Source: JBECKR01 sp040235415 (lineage in GTDB: Bacteria > Acidobacteriota > Polarisedimenticolia > Polarisedimenticolales > Polarisedimenticolaceae). Taken from it: a DNA stretch of 6,933 bases. The stretch is from the NCBI GenBank assembly GCA_040235415.1, contig JBECKR010000314.1, forward strand, positions 1-6,933. The letters are read 5' to 3'. This document shows, in pieces, positions 1 to 5,620 of the stretch; position 1 is the stretch's first letter, and every line of letters begins with the position of its first letter. A model generated the notes under the pieces. It worked only from the letters and a program-made list of their open reading frames with translations. It ran no database searches and was not told where the DNA came from. A program made the translations under genes and the position numbers.

Positions 1-610
1 CCTCGCGCTCGAGGTACTCCGGCGGCACGACGGCGTCGACGAGGCCGATCCGCAGCGCGCGCCGCGCGTCGACCGGGCGGCCGCGGAGCACGAGGTCGAG
101 CGCCGCTTCGAGCCCCACGAGCCTCGGGAGGCGCTGCGTCCCCCCGAACCCCGGGACGATGCCGATGCGGGTCTCGGGCAGCCCGATCCGGACCGCGTCG
201 TCGTCCGCCGCGAGGCGATAGGTGCACGCCAGCGCCATCTCGGTCCCGCCCCCGAGACAGGGGCCCGCGATCGCGCACGCCGACGGCGCCGGGAGGTCGG
301 CGATCTTCTGGAAGATCGCCTGGCCCGCGCGCGCGCCTTCGGCGGCCCTGAAGGCGTCGTCGTAGCTCGCGATCTCCTCGACGTCGGCCCCCGCCAGGAA
401 CATGCGCGGCTTCGCGCTGCGGAACAGCAGGCCGCGGACGTCGGCGCGCGAGCCGAGGTCGTCGAGCAGGTCCGAGAGGTGGCGCAGGACGTCGCTCGAG
501 AGCAGGTTGACGTTGTCGCCGGGATGGTCGAACACGACGTGGACGATGCCCGCCGCGTCCGTCTCGTGACGGACGCCGATCTCGCCCTCCGCGTGCGATC
601 CGGCGTTCAT
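1..610 (-). CDS. fadJ: FadJ/FadB-type fatty-acid oxidation multifunctional protein, N-terminal crotonase part (truncated by window edge)
   Basis: Translating the minus strand from the ATG at 610 gives 203 open residues running off the left edge. The fold is enoyl-CoA hydratase/crotonase: the oxyanion-hole motif FLAGAD is at residues 71-76, GPCLGGGTE at 116-124 and LPETRIGIVPGFGGTQRLPR at 144-163. The two expected catalytic glutamates are E124 and E146. Their 22-residue spacing matches the FadJ and mitochondrial trifunctional-alpha pattern as I recall it, whereas FadB has 20. The family hydrates 2-enoyl-CoA and, through a C-terminal 3-hydroxyacyl-CoA dehydrogenase, oxidises the product in cytoplasmic beta-oxidation. 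That second half would lie outside the window, so a single-domain enoyl-CoA hydratase is not excluded. The start is chosen because its ATG overlaps the thiolase stop (ATGA), which implies translational coupling. The upstream fadI-type thiolase supports a fadIJ pair. Confidence 0.85.
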   Translation of the reverse strand, partial: MNAGSHAEGEIGVRHETDAAGIVHVVFDHPGDNVNLLSSDVLRHLSDLLDDLGSRADVRGLLFRSAKPRMFLAGADVEEIASYDDAFRAAEGARAGQAIFQKIADLPAPSACAIAGPCLGGGTEMALACTYRLAADDDAVRIGLPETRIGIVPGFGGTQRLPRLVGLEAALDLVLRGRPVDARRALRIGLVDAVVPPEYLERE

Positions 611-1899
611 GCCCGCTCGACCACGACGGCGGCGCCCTGTCCGCCCCCGACGCACAGCGTCGCGAGGCCGAGACCCGCGCCCGCCCGCTCCATTTCCCCC
701 AGGAGGGTGAGAACCAGGCGCGCGCCGGTCGCCCCGACCGGATGCCCGAGGGCGATCGCTCCGCCGTTGACGTTGACGCGTTGCGGATCGAGCTCTCCGA
801 CCGGTCCACGGCCGAGGTGCTCCTCGCAGAACCGCCGGGAGGCGAACGCGCTGAAACAGGCGAGCACCTGCGCCGCGAACGCCTCGTTGAGCTCGACGAG
901 CTCGACGTCGGCGAGCGCCGCCCCTGCCCGCCGGAGCGCGACCGGAGTCGCGAGCACCGGCCCCAGCCCCATCCTCGCCGGATCGCAGCCCGCGAACCCC
1001 CAGGCCCGGACGATCCCGAGCGGAGCCGCGCCGAGCTCCCGCGCACGGACCCCGGACGCCAGGACCAGCGCCGCCGCGCCGTCGGTGATCTGAGACGAGT
1101 TCCCGGCGGTGACCGTGCCGTACCGCCGGTCGAACACCGGCGCCAGGCGGGCGAGCGCCTCGAGCGTCTGGCCCTCGCGGATGCCGTTGTCGCGCTCGGC
1201 GACGGCGCGATAGTCCGGCGGGATCGGAACCGCCATGACCTCCGCCGCCATCCTCCCCTCGGACCAAGCCAGCGCGGCGCGCTCGTGGCTCTCGAGCGCG
1301 AAGCGGTCCTGCTCCTCCCTCGAAATCGCGAACTCGCGCGCGAGGATCTCCGCGGTCTCGCCCATGTTCAGCCCCGAGACCGGATCGGTCAGCCCCTGCC
1401 GGAGCGCGGCCTCCGGCTTGAAGTGTCGCGGGCGGAGGCCGGCGAGCGCGGCCGCGCGCGACAGCGGGCTGCGGGCGCGCCCGGCGGCCGTCCAACGCTC
1501 GCGGGCCTCGTCGGGAAACAGCAGCGGGATCCGGGACATCGATTCGACCGCTGCGGCCACGACGAGATCGGCGTCCCCGGCGCGGATGCGGTACGCCGCG
1601 TCGACGACCGCCTCGATCCCCGAGGCGCAGTTGCGGTTCACGGTGTAGGCCGGGACCGAGCGCGGCAGTTTGGCGTGGAGCGCGACGACCCGGGCGATGT
1701 TGGAGGCGTCGGCGGGCGCGGCGATGTTCCCGAGGACGACCTCGTCGACCGCGGCGGGATCGACGTCCGCCCGGGCGACCGCCTCCTGCACGACGAGCCG
1801 GCCGAGCTCGACGGGATGCAGCGTCGCCAGGTCGGTCCAGGCGCGACAGAACGGCGTCCGCACGCCGGCGACGACGACGACGTCGCGGTCGCCGATCAC
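607..1899 (-). CDS. fadI: 3-ketoacyl-CoA thiolase, FadI/HADHB-like long form
   Basis: This is a 430-residue thiolase with a GTG start. It should cleave 3-ketoacyl-CoA with CoA to give acetyl-CoA and a shortened acyl-CoA, the last step of beta-oxidation, in the cytoplasm. The nucleophilic cysteine is C91 in NRNCASG. Other active-site motifs are NEAFAAQ (338-344), GGAIALGHPVG with H386, and the second catalytic cysteine C416 in LCVGGGQG. Between NEAFAAQ and the GHP motif sits a segment of roughly 30 residues (about 345-374) that short acetyl-CoA acetyltransferases lack. It resembles the FadI and mitochondrial trifunctional-beta arrangement, and E. coli FadI is of similar length (436). The start is fixed by the GTG overlapping the stop of the upstream regulator (GTGA) and an AAGGA Shine-Dalgarno 6 nt before it. 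The crotonase gene follows with a 4-nt overlap. A biosynthetic acetoacetyl-CoA thiolase is less likely given this context. Confidence 0.92.
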   Translation of the reverse strand: MIGDRDVVVVAGVRTPFCRAWTDLATLHPVELGRLVVQEAVARADVDPAAVDEVVLGNIAAPADASNIARVVALHAKLPRSVPAYTVNRNCASGIEAVVDAAYRIRAGDADLVVAAAVESMSRIPLLFPDEARERWTAAGRARSPLSRAAALAGLRPRHFKPEAALRQGLTDPVSGLNMGETAEILAREFAISREEQDRFALESHERAALAWSEGRMAAEVMAVPIPPDYRAVAERDNGIREGQTLEALARLAPVFDRRYGTVTAGNSSQITDGAAALVLASGVRARELGAAPLGIVRAWGFAGCDPARMGLGPVLATPVALRRAGAALADVELVELNEAFAAQVLACFSAFASRRFCEEHLGRGPVGELDPQRVNVNGGAIALGHPVGATGARLVLTLLGEMERAGAGLGLATLCVGGGQGAAVVVERA

Positions 1900-3302
1900 T
1901 CGCCGTCCTTCGAGCGGCCGATGCCGTAGGCCTCGAGCTTCTTGTAGAGGTTCGACCGCGGCGTGTCGATCGCCTTCGCGGTCGCCGCGATGTTCCAGTC
2001 GTTCTCCTCGAGCCTCGCGACGAGGAAGCCGCGCTCCGCGCGGTCCTTGAACTCCTGCAGGGTCAGGCCCGACACCGGCAGCCGGAGCCCGCCGGCCGGG
2101 GCGGCCGCGGGCTCGACCTCGCCGAGCGCGGCTCCGAGCCCGGCCGGAAGGTCGTCGACGCCGACCTCGTCGCCGGGAGTCATGATGATCAGCCGCTCGA
2201 CGGCGTTGCGCAGCTCCCGGACGTTCCCCTTCCAGGGGAGGTTCTTCAGCGCCTCGAGCGCCGCGGGGGTGAACCGCTTGGCGCGCGAGTTGTTCTCCGT
2301 GCCGAACAGCTCGGCGAAGTACTCGACGAGCCCCGGGATGTCCTCCCGGCGCTGGCGCAGCGGCGGCACCACGATCGGAACGACGTTCAGCCGGAAGTAC
2401 AGGTCCTCGCGAAACCGGCCCTCGCGGATGTCCCGGGCGAGGTCCTTGTTCGTCGCGGCGATGACGCGGACGTCGACGACCTGCGCGCGCGCCGCCCCGA
2501 CCGGCTCGACCTCGCCGTCCTGCAGGACGCGTAGGACCTTGGACTGCGTCCGGAGGCTCATGTCGCCGACCTCGTCGAGGAAGATCGTGCCGCCGTCGGC
2601 CTGCACGAACTTCCCGGTCTGGTCCTTGACCGCGCCGGTGAACGAGCCCTTGACGTGACCGAAGAGCTCGGACTCGATGAGCTCCTCGGGGATCGCGGCG
2701 CAGTTCACTCTCACGAAGCGGCGCTCCGCCCGGGTGCTGTTGCGGTGGATCGCGCGGGCCACGAGCTCCTTGCCGGTGCCCGACTCGCCGGTCACCAGGA
2801 CCGAGGCCTTGGTCGGCGCGGCGCGGGCGATCGCGTCGCGTACGCTCTCGAGCGTCGCGGACTCGCCGACCATCCGGAACCGTTCCTCGTAGGTCAACCG
2901 GAGGTCCCGGTTCTCCTGCTCGAGCCGCCGGCGCTCGAGCGCGTTTCGAAGCACGAGCAGGACGCGGTCGCGCTCGAGCGGCTTCTCCATGAAGTCGAAC
3001 GCGCCGAGCTTCGTCGCCTCGACCGCGGTCTGGACCGTTCCGTGACCCGAGATCATCACGACCGGAGGCTCGGGCGCGCGGCGGCGGAGCTCGGCGAGGA
3101 CCTCGAGCCCGTCCATGCGCGGCATCTTGATGTCGAGCAGCACGACGTCCGGGGTGTGGGCGGCGGCCTTGTCGAGGCCGTCCTGGCCGGACGAGGCTTC
3201 GACCATGTCGAACCCCTCGTACTCCAGGATCATCCGGAGGGAGGAACGGATGTCCTCCTCGTCGTCCACCACGAGCACGAGCGGCTTGGGTCGAGGCGAC
3301 AT
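1896..3302 (-). CDS. Sigma-54-dependent response regulator, NtrC family (NtrX-like)
   Basis: This 468-residue protein has the full receiver, AAA+ and Fis-type DNA-binding architecture. In the receiver (about 7-122) the acidic pocket is D13/D14, the phospho-acceptor is D57, the switch residue is S85 and the conserved lysine is K107. A short coiled-coil-like linker rich in R, L and E follows (about 119-141). The sigma-54 interaction domain (about 145-385) has Walker A GESGTGKE (172-179), the sigma-54-contacting loop as GSFTGA (219-224) and Walker B with D243/E244. All of these look intact, so it should be an active remodeller of RNA polymerase-sigma-54. The C-terminal helix-turn-helix (about 435-459) ends in RSNLYKKLEAYGI, reminiscent of NtrX-type regulators. 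No sensor kinase is in view. The ATG at 3302 has only a weak GGAG 14 nt upstream. The stop overlaps the thiolase start, so regulator and beta-oxidation genes are probably one transcript. Its target genes cannot be read from sequence. Confidence 0.93.
   Translation of the reverse strand: MSPRPKPLVLVVDDEEDIRSSLRMILEYEGFDMVEASSGQDGLDKAAAHTPDVVLLDIKMPRMDGLEVLAELRRRAPEPPVVMISGHGTVQTAVEATKLGAFDFMEKPLERDRVLLVLRNALERRRLEQENRDLRLTYEERFRMVGESATLESVRDAIARAAPTKASVLVTGESGTGKELVARAIHRNSTRAERRFVRVNCAAIPEELIESELFGHVKGSFTGAVKDQTGKFVQADGGTIFLDEVGDMSLRTQSKVLRVLQDGEVEPVGAARAQVVDVRVIAATNKDLARDIREGRFREDLYFRLNVVPIVVPPLRQRREDIPGLVEYFAELFGTENNSRAKRFTPAALEALKNLPWKGNVRELRNAVERLIIMTPGDEVGVDDLPAGLGAALGEVEPAAAPAGGLRLPVSGLTLQEFKDRAERGFLVARLEENDWNIAATAKAIDTPRSNLYKKLEAYGIGRSKDGE
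1906..1910 (-). promoter_or_regulatory. Ribosome binding site of the thiolase gene
   Basis: AAGGA read on the minus strand lies 6 nt before the GTG at 1899, inside the last codons of the upstream regulator gene. It supports the GTG start and means the thiolase is translated from the same mRNA as the regulator. Confidence 0.6.
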
Positions 3303-3365
3303 GGGCTGGCGCGAAGCTCCGCGGCACGGGCCCGCGGGAGGCCGGCCGGTGCCGGAACGGGCCGC

Positions 3366-3374
3366 AGCATAGCA
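3366..3374 (-). promoter_or_regulatory. Possible extended -10 promoter before the NtrX-like regulator
   Basis: The minus strand reads TG-C-TATGCT, an extended -10 with 4 of 6 consensus bases, placed to start transcription about 57 nt before the ATG at 3302. No credible -35 element is seen 16-18 nt upstream. In GC-rich DNA this could be chance. It would allow the regulator-fadIJ unit to be expressed apart from htrA. Confidence 0.2.
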
Positions 3375-3386
3375 CAGCGCCGCGGC

Positions 3387-3399
3387 CCGTCCGGGACGG
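3387..3399 (-). repeat. Perfect inverted repeat immediately after the htrA stop codon
   Basis: CCGTCC-C-GGACGG begins directly after the htrA TGA. As RNA it could form a 5-bp stem with a 3-nt loop. No run of T follows, so it is not a standard intrinsic terminator. It may act as an mRNA 3'-end stabiliser or pause, or be chance. The rest of the 97-bp gap (3303-3399) is GC-rich with several overlapping short dyads but no gene. Confidence 0.3.
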
Positions 3400-4968
3400 T
3401 CACTTCGGGACGGTGAGGAACACGAACGCGCCCGAGCGGCCGCGCGGATCGGTCCATTCGAGCTTGACGGTCTTGCCCGGCTTCAACGACGCCATCGCCT
3501 TCTTCCAGTCGCCGAGATTGCGGACGCGCTGGTCGTCGACGTGAGTGATGACGGTGTTCTCGGTGACGCCCTTGTCGTCCGCCTGCGAGCCGAACTGCAC
3601 GCGCGTGACGAGCACGCCCTCGACCGACGTGTCGAGCCCCATGCCGCGGAACCGCGGCGCGTTCGGGTCGAACGTCTCGACCGTGACGCCGAGGTCGGTG
3701 GTCTCGACGGTGCCCTCCCGGGGCGGCGTACGGTCGCGGTCCTGGTCGCCGCGGCTCTGGCCGGTGAGCTGCGCGATGTCGCGCTCGGCGAGGGTGGCGG
3801 TGGTGGTGAACGTCTTGCCCTTGCGGAACACCTCGAGCTCGACCTTGTCGCCGGGACGGTGCGAGGCGATCGCCGACAGCAGGTCGTCGTTGCTGAACAC
3901 GGCCTTGCCGTCGACCTTGCGGACGACGTCGTCGGGCCGGATGCCGGCCTTGTCCGCGGGGCCGCCCGACGTGACGTCCTGGATGATCACGCCGCGCCGG
4001 TCGGGAAGACCGTAGTACGCCTGCGCCTCCTCGTCGATCGGGTTCGCGTTCATCGTGACGCCGAGCAGTCCGCGCCGCACTTCGCCCGAGGTCCTGAGCT
4101 GCTCCATGGCGGCGCGCGCCTCGTTGATCTGCAGCGCGAACCCGATCCCCTCCGCGTAGTTCCCGCGGTTGATGGCGGTGTTGATCCCGACGACGTGCCC
4201 GTCGACGTCGATCAGCGGCCCGCCCGAGTTTCCGAGGTTGATGGCGGCGTCGGTCTGCAGGAACACCGCGACGGCCGGGTCGAAGTCCGCGTCCGGGAGG
4301 TACACGTGGCGGCTCTTGCCGGAGATGATCCCGGCGGTCACGCTGTGGGTGAACTCGAGCGGATTGCCGATCGCGATGACCCACGATCCGATCCGCGCCG
4401 CATCGGAGTCGCCGAGCTCGAGGTACGGGAGCGGACCGTCCTTGGACTCGATCTTCAGCAGCGCGAGATCGATCGCCGGATCGGCGCCGATGAGCTTGGC
4501 GTCGTAGCGCTGCCCGTCCTGCATCTCGACCACCAGGCGGTCGGAGTTCGCGGCGACGTGGTTGTTGCTCAGGATGTAGCCGTCGGCCGAGACCAGGAAC
4601 CCGGACCCGCTGATCGCGCGGCGTCGCTGCTGATCGGGGCCCTCGCGGGGCTCCTGCCGGAAGAACCAGCGGTGGAACAGGTCCTCCGGCATCGACGAGT
4701 CGTCGCCGCCCTCGCCGCGCGACAGCGAGTTCGTGACGCCGACGACCGCGGGGCTGACCGCCTCGACGATGTCCGCGAAGTCCCCGCGCGAGCCGGCGAG
4801 GGCGGGCGCGAGAGCAACCGCCGGCCCGGCCGCGGTGCGCCCCGCGGGGCGCTCCGGCGCCGCCAGCACGACGCGGGGCGCGTTCAGCTTGCCGCCGACG
4901 ATCATGCCGAAGACGATGCTGACGGCGACCACGCCGAGCAGGGTGAGGAACCCGTAAGACCGCTTCAT
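3400..4968 (-). CDS. htrA: HtrA/Do-family periplasmic serine endoprotease (Deg protease)
   Basis: This 522-residue protein has the complete Do architecture. Residues 1-31 hold a basic start and a hydrophobic segment (about 6-26) that serves as a signal anchor or signal peptide, so the protease domain faces the periplasm. The trypsin-like domain (about 62-290) carries the triad H137 (in SNNHV), D167 (in DPAIDLALLK) and S248 (in GNSGGPL). PDZ1 is about 298-393 and PDZ2 is 424-522, joined by a charged linker (about 396-420) rich in D, R, Q and P. The family degrades or chaperones misfolded envelope proteins as oligomers. The residue before GNSGG is leucine (NLGNSGG), where proline is common in this family. 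The ATG at 4968 is supported by a strong AGGAGGT 8 nt upstream. The gene lies downstream of a lone response regulator and upstream of a sigma-54 activator, which suggests stress-responsive control. Confidence 0.95.
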   Translation of the reverse strand: MKRSYGFLTLLGVVAVSIVFGMIVGGKLNAPRVVLAAPERPAGRTAAGPAVALAPALAGSRGDFADIVEAVSPAVVGVTNSLSRGEGGDDSSMPEDLFHRWFFRQEPREGPDQQRRRAISGSGFLVSADGYILSNNHVAANSDRLVVEMQDGQRYDAKLIGADPAIDLALLKIESKDGPLPYLELGDSDAARIGSWVIAIGNPLEFTHSVTAGIISGKSRHVYLPDADFDPAVAVFLQTDAAINLGNSGGPLIDVDGHVVGINTAINRGNYAEGIGFALQINEARAAMEQLRTSGEVRRGLLGVTMNANPIDEEAQAYYGLPDRRGVIIQDVTSGGPADKAGIRPDDVVRKVDGKAVFSNDDLLSAIASHRPGDKVELEVFRKGKTFTTTATLAERDIAQLTGQSRGDQDRDRTPPREGTVETTDLGVTVETFDPNAPRFRGMGLDTSVEGVLVTRVQFGSQADDKGVTENTVITHVDDQRVRNLGDWKKAMASLKPGKTVKLEWTDPRGRSGAFVFLTVPK

Positions 4969-4976
4969 CGTGCCGG

Positions 4977-4983
4977 ACCTCCT
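4977..4983 (-). promoter_or_regulatory. Strong Shine-Dalgarno of htrA
   Basis: AGGAGGT on the minus strand ends 8 nt before the ATG at 4968. It is the best ribosome binding site in the window and fixes the htrA start. Confidence 0.8.
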
Positions 4984-4995
4984 GGGGGAGCCCCC
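4984..4995 (-). repeat. GC-only palindrome abutting the htrA ribosome binding site
   Basis: GGGGG-CT-CCCCC ends at the base next to the AGGAGGT Shine-Dalgarno. In RNA it could fold as a 4-bp all-GC stem with a 4-nt loop. Such a stem could modulate access to the ribosome binding site, including by temperature, but it does not include the Shine-Dalgarno bases and may be incidental. Confidence 0.35.
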
Positions 4996-5005
4996 GTAAC
5001 GCAGC

Positions 5006-5014
5006 AGTCTACCA
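5006..5014 (-). promoter_or_regulatory. Possible extended -10 promoter of htrA
   Basis: TG-G-TAGACT on the minus strand is an extended -10 with 4 of 6 bases matching TATAAT. Transcription would start near 5000, giving a leader of about 31 nt that contains the strong Shine-Dalgarno. No good -35 is seen, as expected for extended -10 promoters. A sigma-E-type promoter was looked for and not found. Confidence 0.35.
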
Positions 5015-5016
5015 GC

Positions 5017-5040
5017 ACCGCGCCGCGGGCGGCACGCGGT
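5017..5040 (-). repeat. Inverted repeat between the response regulator and htrA
   Basis: Six-base arms ACCGCG and CGCGGT flank an inner CCGC/GCGG pair, with a 2-nt bulge on one side. It lies 21 nt after the response regulator stop and just upstream of the candidate htrA -10. It could be a transcription-attenuating hairpin, although no T tract follows, or an operator covering the htrA promoter. The remainder of the 93-bp gap shows nothing else. Confidence 0.3.
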
Positions 5041-5061
5041 CCCGGGGCGGGAGTCAAGGGC

Positions 5062-5475
5062 TCAGGCGGAAGCGCCGATCCGGCGGATGCCCTGGACCGG
5101 CAGGACCTCGGCGAGGACGCGGCGGAACTGGGACACGTCGACCGGCTTCTCGAGCACGCGGTCGACCCCCAGGACGCCGGCCTGCTCCCGGACCTCCTCG
5201 TTCAGGAACGCCGAGATCAGGATGCAGCGTGCCCGAATCTCGCGCCGCCGCAACTCGGCGAGGAGGGTCAGGCCGTCCATCCCGGGCATCTTGTAGTCCA
5301 GGACCAGGAGGTCGACCCCCCCGAGGTCCTCGCCGCCCTGCAGCACCTTGCGGGGATCGTCGAACGTCGTGCAGCGGTAGCCGCCGCGGCAGAGCAACCT
5401 CGCGTAGGTCGAGAGCACCGACGGATCGTCGTCGACGACCAGCACGCGGAAGTTCCCGTTGGCGAAGGGGGTCAT
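5062..5475 (-). CDS. Single-domain response regulator (CheY-like receiver)
   Basis: This 137-residue protein is only a receiver domain. It has the acidic triad D15-D17, phospho-acceptor D60 in the strand VDLLVLDYKMPGMDG, switch residue S88 (LISAF) and conserved lysine K110 followed by proline. About 15 residues after the last helix (ending VQGIRRIGASA) are too short for an output domain, so it must act through a partner: by protein contact, in a phosphorelay, or as a phosphate sink. The ATG at 5475 has no Shine-Dalgarno; the preceding bases are pyrimidine-rich (GTTTCTTTCGTA). No alternative start codon exists nearby in frame. A sigma-54-like promoter lies just upstream, predicting a leader of about 5 nt. 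The neighbouring sigma-54 activator and the htrA protease are the candidates for regulator and co-regulated gene. Its kinase is not in view. Confidence 0.9.
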   Translation of the reverse strand: MTPFANGNFRVLVVDDDPSVLSTYARLLCRGGYRCTTFDDPRKVLQGGEDLGGVDLLVLDYKMPGMDGLTLLAELRRREIRARCILISAFLNEEVREQAGVLGVDRVLEKPVDVSQFRRVLAEVLPVQGIRRIGASA

Positions 5476-5490
5476 TACGAAAGAAACGTA

Positions 5491-5507
5491 CGCAAGGCGC
5501 GTGCCGG
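5491..5507 (-). promoter_or_regulatory. Sigma-54 (RpoN) -24/-12 promoter of the response regulator gene
   Basis: The minus strand reads CCGGCACG-CGCC-TTGCG, compared with the RpoN consensus YTGGCACG-N4-TTGCW. The invariant GG (5505-5504) and GC (5493-5492) are separated by exactly 10 nt. Only the T before GG and the last W differ. It is intergenic, correctly oriented, and follows a sigma-54 activator gene. Counting the C of GC as -12 puts +1 near 5480, 5 nt before the ATG at 5475, so the mRNA would be almost leaderless. That fits the missing Shine-Dalgarno. Confidence 0.72.
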
Positions 5508-5541
5508 ACGGAGCGGTGTCCCGCGGTGCAGGAATCCGCTG

Positions 5542-5561
5542 TTTCCGGGGTTTTCCCGGGG
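5542..5561 (-). repeat. Imperfect tandem repeat upstream of the sigma-54 promoter
   Basis: CCCCGGGAAAA is followed at once by CCCCGGAAA on the minus strand, about 60-80 nt upstream of the predicted start site. Two copies of a CCCCGG(G)AAA unit could be a protein-binding site, or could reflect simple slippage. Confidence 0.3.
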
Positions 5562-5564
5562 GTT

Positions 5565-5593
5565 CGCGGCCATTTTGACGCCTGCCGGCCGCG
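5565..5593 (-). promoter_or_regulatory. Candidate upstream activator site (dyad) for the sigma-54 promoter
   Basis: CGCGGCC and GGCCGCG form a 7-bp inverted repeat with a 15-nt spacer, centred near 5579, about 100 nt upstream of the predicted start. NtrC-family proteins bind dyads at about this distance. GC-only dyads arise easily in such DNA, so this is a suggestion based on position. Confidence 0.2.
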
Positions 5594-5596
5594 CCA

Positions 5597-5609
5597 GATC
5601 GGCCCGATC
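5597..5609 (-). repeat. Perfect palindrome after the stop of the right-edge activator gene
   Basis: GATCGG-G-CCGATC starts 12 nt after the activator stop. GCGCC and GGCGC lie just outside it and could extend the stem imperfectly. No T tract follows. It may be a weak transcript end or an upstream activator site for the promoter at 5491-5507. Together with the preceding entries it accounts for what is visible in the 145-bp gap. Confidence 0.3.
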
Positions 5610-5620
5610 CCGGAGGCGCG

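Noticed and set aside
742..1929. A 395-codon plus-strand frame opposite the thiolase
   Set aside because: Its composition is low-complexity Arg/Asp/Glu, it shows no motifs, and the opposite strand encodes a thiolase with all active-site residues.
607..3375. One 922-codon open frame on the minus strand that looks like a regulator-thiolase fusion
   Set aside because: Only the thiolase part (607-1899) reads as a real protein. The upstream part is an Arg/Gly/Pro-rich out-of-frame reading of the NtrX-like gene, which has its own intact frame and stop at 1896.
3303..3399. An intrinsic terminator between htrA and the NtrX-like regulator
   Set aside because: Inverted repeats are present, but no T tract follows any of them on the minus strand, so I annotate only the repeat and not a terminator.
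3230..4384. A 384-codon minus-strand frame overlapping htrA and the regulator start
   Set aside because: It is an Arg/Gly/His/Asp-rich alternate reading of htrA in a different frame, with no domain.
4966..4976. A second sigma-54 -24 element (CCGGCACG) before htrA
   Set aside because: The bases at the -12 position are not TTGC, and the match runs into the htrA start codon.
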